Source: an uncultured Oscillospiraceae bacterium (lineage in GTDB: Bacteria > Bacillota > Clostridia > Oscillospirales > Oscillospiraceae). Taken from it: 8,807 nt of DNA. Position numbers and translations under genes: made by a program. The notes under the pieces were generated by a model. It searched no databases. It saw nothing but the letters and a program-made list of their open reading frames with translations, and was not told the DNA's origin. Positions 6,150 through 8,807 of the stretch are shown here, in pieces (the stretch's first letter is position 1; the number at the start of each line of letters is the position of its first letter). The stretch lies in the NCBI GenBank assembly GCA_900752445.1, contig CAADVN010000283.1:1-8807 (forward strand). Direction: 5' to 3'.

Positions 6150-6712
6150 TGGAGGCAAGACGGATAACAGCCCCGCTGGACAGCCAGACGGCGCGCTCGC
6201 TGCGGGCCGGGGACAGGGTACTGCTCTCTGGCGTGGTATACACGGCGCGCGACGCGGCGCACAAGAAGCTCTGCGGGCTTCTGGCCTCGGGCGGCGAGCC
6301 GCCCTTCGAGCTCGAGGGCGCGGTCATCTACTACTGCGGCCCGGCCCCGGCGCCGGCGGGCTTCCCCATGGGCTCCGCAGGGCCCACCTCGAGCTACCGC
6401 ATGGACGTCTTCGTGCCGGAGCTCATGGAGCGCGGCCTGCTCGGCATGATAGGCAAGGGCCCGCGCTCGGAGGCCGTGAGGCGTGCGGTCATGCGCTGCG
6501 GCGGGGTCTACTTCGCCGCGACGGGCGGAGCGGGCGCGCTGCTCGCCGGCTGCGTACAGAGTGCCGAGCTCGTGGCCTGGCCCGAGCTCGGGCCCGAGGC
6601 CCTGCGCAGGCTCACGGTAAAGGACATGCCCCTCACCGTCGCCCTCGACAGCGAGGGCCGCGACCTCTATACCGAAGGCCCCGCCGCCTGGCTCAAAAGC
6701 CTCAACAAGTGA
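6149..6712 (+). CDS. Class I fumarate hydratase, beta subunit (FumB/TtdB-type)
   Basis: This 187-residue beta subunit supplies much of the substrate pocket of the class I fumarase. Motifs: LSGVVYTARDAAHKK (26-40, with R34, D35 and H38), YYCGPAP (61-67), GPTSSYRMD (78-86), MIGKG (100-104), FAATGGAGALLA (122-133), and a C-terminal DSEGRDLY near 167-174. I chose ATG at 6149, which overlaps the alpha stop by one base (TGATG) and has GGAGG 7 bases upstream. GTG at 6146 would add one residue but leaves only 4 bases to the ribosome site. It is the third and last gene of the operon. Together the three genes convert fumarate to malate and then pyruvate, recovering reduced NAD. Confidence 0.92.
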   Translation: MEARRITAPLDSQTARSLRAGDRVLLSGVVYTARDAAHKKLCGLLASGGEPPFELEGAVIYYCGPAPAPAGFPMGSAGPTSSYRMDVFVPELMERGLLGMIGKGPRSEAVRRAVMRCGGVYFAATGGAGALLAGCVQSAELVAWPELGPEALRRLTVKDMPLTVALDSEGRDLYTEGPAAWLKSLNK

Positions 6713-6718
6713 AACTCA

Positions 6719-6743
6719 CGGCCCCGTTTTCTCAGTGGGGCCG
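6719..6743 (+). terminator. Possible hairpin terminator after fumarase beta
   Basis: CGGCCCC (6719-6725) pairs with GGGGCCG (6737-6743) seven bases after the fumarase beta stop. No T-run follows (the next bases are CGAAATTAATC), so it may be a weak terminator or a 3'-end stabilising hairpin. Confidence 0.4.
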
Positions 6744-6791
6744 CGAAATTAATCGGATATTAAAGAAAAGTTCACGAATAGGTCAAAGAAA

Positions 6792-6809
6792 TGATGCAAA
6801 TCTGATGCA
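6792..6809. promoter_or_regulatory. Tandem direct repeat with 11-bp period upstream of the lipoprotein gene
   Basis: TGATGCA occurs at 6792-6798 and 6803-6809, four bases apart, giving an 11-bp period. Seven-base direct repeats at this spacing are typical of sites for OmpR/PhoB-type response regulators. A weak -10-like TAGTAC follows at 6816-6821 with no good -35, as expected for an activated promoter. The regulator is unknown. Confidence 0.35.
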
Positions 6810-6856
6810 TTCGGGTAGTACCATGTCCCCACAGTCGAAAGACGGGAGGGACGGCG

Positions 6857-7000
6857 ATGAAAAAGCTGCTGGCGCTCGTAAGCGCTCTCACACTGAGCCT
6901 GGCGCTGCTCTCCGGCTGCGGGACAGACATGCAGTCGGGCCAGAGCAGCACGGTCAACAGCACCATTTCCAGGATGCCGCGCACCGTCGTCGCTCTCTAG
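6857..7000 (+). CDS. Small lipoprotein (47 residues), function unknown
   Basis: The protein starts MKKLLALVSALTLSLALL and has a clear type II signal peptide: two lysines, a hydrophobic core, then the lipobox L18-S-G-C21. After lipidation of C21 only about 27 residues remain, rich in S, T and Q and with no predicted fold. A GGGAGG-type ribosome site lies about 7 bases before the ATG at 6857, and the reading frame ends in TAG at 6998-7000. It has its own upstream repeat and a strong terminator downstream, so it looks like a single-gene unit. It could be a genuine membrane-anchored micro-lipoprotein or the truncated start of a longer solute-binding lipoprotein. I do not recognise the mature part and give no function. 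Confidence 0.7.
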   Translation: MKKLLALVSALTLSLALLSGCGTDMQSGQSSTVNSTISRMPRTVVAL

Positions 7001-7079
7001 GCTGTTTATCATACTTTTTCCCTCCTGATTGGTCACGCTTTCAGGAAACTCCTCTCACCCCTTAACCCCCAACCAAGTG

Positions 7080-7123
7080 AGATCCCCCGGCCAATGTCAA
7101 AGACCGGGGGATCTTGCTGTTTT
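7080..7123 (+). terminator. Strong rho-independent terminator after the lipoprotein gene
   Basis: AGATCCCCCGG (7080-7090) and CCGGGGGATCT (7104-7114) form a perfect 11-bp stem with a 13-base loop, followed by TGCTGTTTT. It sits between convergent genes: 80 bases after the lipoprotein stop and just beyond the UPF0291 stop on the other strand. On the minus strand the downstream side is not T-rich, so it acts chiefly on plus-strand transcripts. Confidence 0.8.
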
Positions 7124-7124
7124 C

Positions 7125-7328
7125 CTATGCCTTTTTGCCCAGCTTGCGCTTGTTGCCCTTGTCGTCCACAATGTAAGTGTTCTCCAGGACGTCTATCGTG
7201 CTCCGCCGCCAGTCCTGGATATACTCCGCACGCAGGGCCGCGCGCTCGGCCTTCTCGTCCTCCGTCAGCTCCCGCTCCCTGGACAGGCGCGTGAGCTCGG
7301 AGATGCGCTCCATCTTTTCCTTATCCAT
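7125..7328 (-). CDS. UPF0291 (DUF896, YnzC-like) small protein
   Basis: This 67-residue charged, helical, soluble protein of the DUF896/UPF0291 family is common in Firmicutes. Typical features are the MERISELTRLSRERELTEDEKAERAALR-type pair of amphipathic helices at about 5-45 and a basic C-terminal tail with VDDKGNKRKL. Bacillus YnzC is an SOS-associated member, but the family has no firm molecular function. The ATG (7326-7328) comes 8 bases after the UPF0210 stop, and the ribosome site GAGGTGG overlaps that stop codon, so the two genes are one transcription unit. The length is at the usual family size, so the gene looks intact. Confidence 0.88.
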   Translation of the reverse strand: MDKEKMERISELTRLSRERELTEDEKAERAALRAEYIQDWRRSTIDVLENTYIVDDKGNKRKLGKKA

Positions 7329-7336
7329 GCTCCACC

Positions 7337-8695
7337 TCAGTTTTTGAGCGAGTGTATGGGCGCGGGTATCCTGCCGCCGCGCCTTATGAACTCCGCGCTG
7401 GAGAAGGGGTGCACAGCCATGACGGGCGCGGAGCCGAGCAGGCCGCCGAACTCCACCGTGTCCCCGACCTCCAGGCCGGGCGCCGGGATGATGCGCACCG
7501 CAGTCGTCTTCTGGTTTATCATGCCTATTGCCGCCTCGTCCGCTATGATGGCCGCGATGGTCTCCGCGCTCGTCGAGCCGGGGACGGCGATCATGTCGAG
7601 CCCCACGGAGCAGACGCAGGTCATGGCCTCGAGCTTGTCGAGGCAGAGCGCGCCGGAACTTGCCGCGGCGATCATGCCTTCGTCCTCGGACACGGGTATG
7701 AACGCGCCCGAGAGCCCGCCGACCGACGAGGACGCCATGACTCCGCCCTTCTTCACCGCGTCGTTCAGCAGAGCCAGCGCCGCCGTCGTGCCGTGGGTGC
7801 CGCAGACCTCGAGGCCCATCTCCTCGAGTATCCTGGCCACCGAGTCGCCTATGGCCGGGGTCGGGGCCAGCGAGAGGTCCACTATGCCGAAGGGCACGCC
7901 CAGCCGCCGGGACGCCTCCTGCGCCACCAGCTGGCCCATGCGCGTCACCTGAAACGCCGTCTTCTTTATCGTCTCCGCCACCACGTCGAAGCTCGCACCG
8001 CGCACGGCCTTGAGCGCGTGGTGGACGACGCCGGGCCCGGAGACGCCGACATTTATGACCCTGTCCGGCTCCGACACGCCGTGGAAGGCGCCCGCCATGA
8101 AGGGGTTGTCCTCCACCGCGTTGCAGAACACGACGAGCTTCGCGCAGCCGAAGCCGCCCCTGTCCGCCGTGAGACGCGCCGTCTCCTTCACCGTAGTGCC
8201 CATGAGGGCCACGGCGTCCATGTTGATGCCCGCCTTCGTCGAGCCTATGTTCACGGAGGAGCAGACGAGCTCCGTCTCCGCCAGGGCCTCGGGTATGGCG
8301 CGGATGAGCTTCACGTCCGCCGGGGTCATGCCCTTCTGCACCAGCGCGGAAAAGCCGCCGACGAAGTTCACGCCCGTCTCCGCCCGCGCCGCGTCCAGCG
8401 CCTTCGCAAAGGGCACGTAGTCCTCCGTGTCCGACGCGCCCGCCACGAGGGCGATGGGCGTCACGGAGATGCGCTTGTTCACTATGGGTATGCCGAACTC
8501 GGCCTCTATGTCCTCGCCCGTCTTCACGAGGTCCTTAGCCGAGCGGGTCATCTTGTCGTATATCTTCCGGCAGGCCGCCTTCGGGTCGCTGTCGCAGCAG
8601 TCGAGCAGCGAAATGCCCATCGTCACCGTCCGCACGTCGAGATGCTGCTGGTCTATCATCTCGATGGTCTGCAATATCTCGCCTCTGTTTATCAT
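7337..8695 (-). CDS. UPF0210 family protein (DUF711, PFL-like fold)
   Basis: The 452-residue length equals the usual one for this family. Recognisable segments include the start MINRGEILQTIEMI, SLLDCCDSD near 29, GGFSALVQKG near 113, VCSSVNIGSTKAGINMDAV near 144, FGCAKLVVFCNAVEDNPFMAGAFHG near 182, GVSGPGVVHHAL near 217, the serine/glycine-rich ASSSVGGLSGAFIPVSEDEGM near 327, and a late AMTCVCSVGLDMIAVPG. It is predicted to be cytoplasmic, with a fold related to pyruvate formate-lyase-like barrels. No activity is established, and the glycyl-radical motif is not evident, so it should not be called a lyase. The start is ATG at 8693-8695 with GGAGG about 10 bases upstream. In many Firmicutes a short ACT-domain gene (UPF0237) precedes it; none is recognisable in the 112 bases that remain. 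Confidence 0.92.
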   Translation of the reverse strand: MINRGEILQTIEMIDQQHLDVRTVTMGISLLDCCDSDPKAACRKIYDKMTRSAKDLVKTGEDIEAEFGIPIVNKRISVTPIALVAGASDTEDYVPFAKALDAARAETGVNFVGGFSALVQKGMTPADVKLIRAIPEALAETELVCSSVNIGSTKAGINMDAVALMGTTVKETARLTADRGGFGCAKLVVFCNAVEDNPFMAGAFHGVSEPDRVINVGVSGPGVVHHALKAVRGASFDVVAETIKKTAFQVTRMGQLVAQEASRRLGVPFGIVDLSLAPTPAIGDSVARILEEMGLEVCGTHGTTAALALLNDAVKKGGVMASSSVGGLSGAFIPVSEDEGMIAAASSGALCLDKLEAMTCVCSVGLDMIAVPGSTSAETIAAIIADEAAIGMINQKTTAVRIIPAPGLEVGDTVEFGGLLGSAPVMAVHPFSSAEFIRRGGRIPAPIHSLKN

Positions 8696-8807
8696 GTCGA
8701 GTGTACCTCCGTGCGATCATCGCGGCGGGGCTTTGCCTCGGCGCGATACCTTATCCCGCGCCCCTGGGGCGCGGCCGCCGCCGGGGGGGCGGCGAGGGGG
8801 GTCTCGC
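8696..8807. other. GC-rich, palindromic intergenic end of the window
   Basis: Apart from the UPF0210 ribosome site, this stretch holds CCGCGCCCC-T-GGGGCGCGG (8756-8774), a perfect 9-bp inverted repeat, then runs of CCGCCG and seven Gs. No T-run follows, so a classical terminator is not shown. One minus-strand frame stays open to the edge but is proline/arginine-rich and unlike the UPF0237 C-terminus, so no gene is called. Confidence 0.4.

Noticed and set aside
4021..6158. Minus-strand open frames opposite malic enzyme and fumarase alpha
   Set aside because: Both are antisense shadows; the plus-strand frames carry full catalytic motifs and coupled starts.
6749..7012. Minus-strand frame starting at 7012 with a good AGGAGGG site (7020-7026)
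   Set aside because: The ribosome site is attractive, and the first 11 bases equal those of the UPF0210 gene, but the 87-residue product has no family features and runs through the lipoprotein gene on the other strand. I kept the lipoprotein, though a decayed gene start here is conceivable.
8694..8807. Minus-strand frame open to the right edge as the C-terminus of an ACT-domain (UPF0237) gene
   Set aside because: The translated residues are proline/arginine-rich and do not resemble the UPF0237 ending; the region looks like intergenic GC palindromes.

Overview
The window reads as a GC-rich chromosomal segment from an anaerobic member of the Firmicutes/Clostridia. Supporting signs are strong AGGAGG-type ribosome sites, an oxygen-sensitive two-subunit class I fumarase, a UPF0210/UPF0291 gene pair, and an SsnA/YgeX/YheO set of the kind found in purine- and amino-acid-fermenting gut anaerobes. 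The assignment comes from gene content only; I could not place the genus. No RNA genes, CRISPR arrays or insertion sequences were seen.

Left part (1-4042). The left edge holds the first 33 codons of a probable diaminopropionate ammonia-lyase (YgeX) on the minus strand, preceded by a complete SsnA-type aminohydrolase, also minus. Divergent from ssnA is a YheO/DauR-type PAS-HTH regulator on the plus strand, closed by a good terminator. Convergent with it is a minus-strand operon of a CodB-like NCS1 permease followed one base later by a 63-residue two-helix membrane protein. YgeX and SsnA belong to the gene set linked to anaerobic purine/uric acid breakdown. The permease is a natural candidate importer, and the regulator a natural local controller.

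The most interesting signal is an A-tract/T-tract inverted repeat, CTAAAAAATTTTTAG and close variants. It appears only between genes and next to the promoters of ygeX, ssnA/regulator and the permease. At both ygeX and the permease one copy lies just upstream of the -35 box and a second lies just downstream of the predicted transcription start. The two copies are about 61 and 71 bp apart, a difference of about one helical turn. This looks like a small regulon, and the YheO-type protein encoded in its middle is the obvious candidate binder.

Middle part (4043-6743). A strong plus-strand promoter drives malic enzyme, fumarase alpha and fumarase beta. These overlap by 4 and 1 bases and form a compact fumarate-malate-pyruvate module. 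Its promoter is divergent from the permease promoter and shares the operator-rich gap.

Right part (6744-8807). A 47-residue lipoprotein lies on the plus strand behind an 11-bp-period direct repeat and ends at a strong terminator. Convergent with it is a minus-strand pair, UPF0210 (PFL-like, DUF711) then UPF0291 (DUF896). The last about 110 bases are GC-rich, palindromic and without a recognisable gene.
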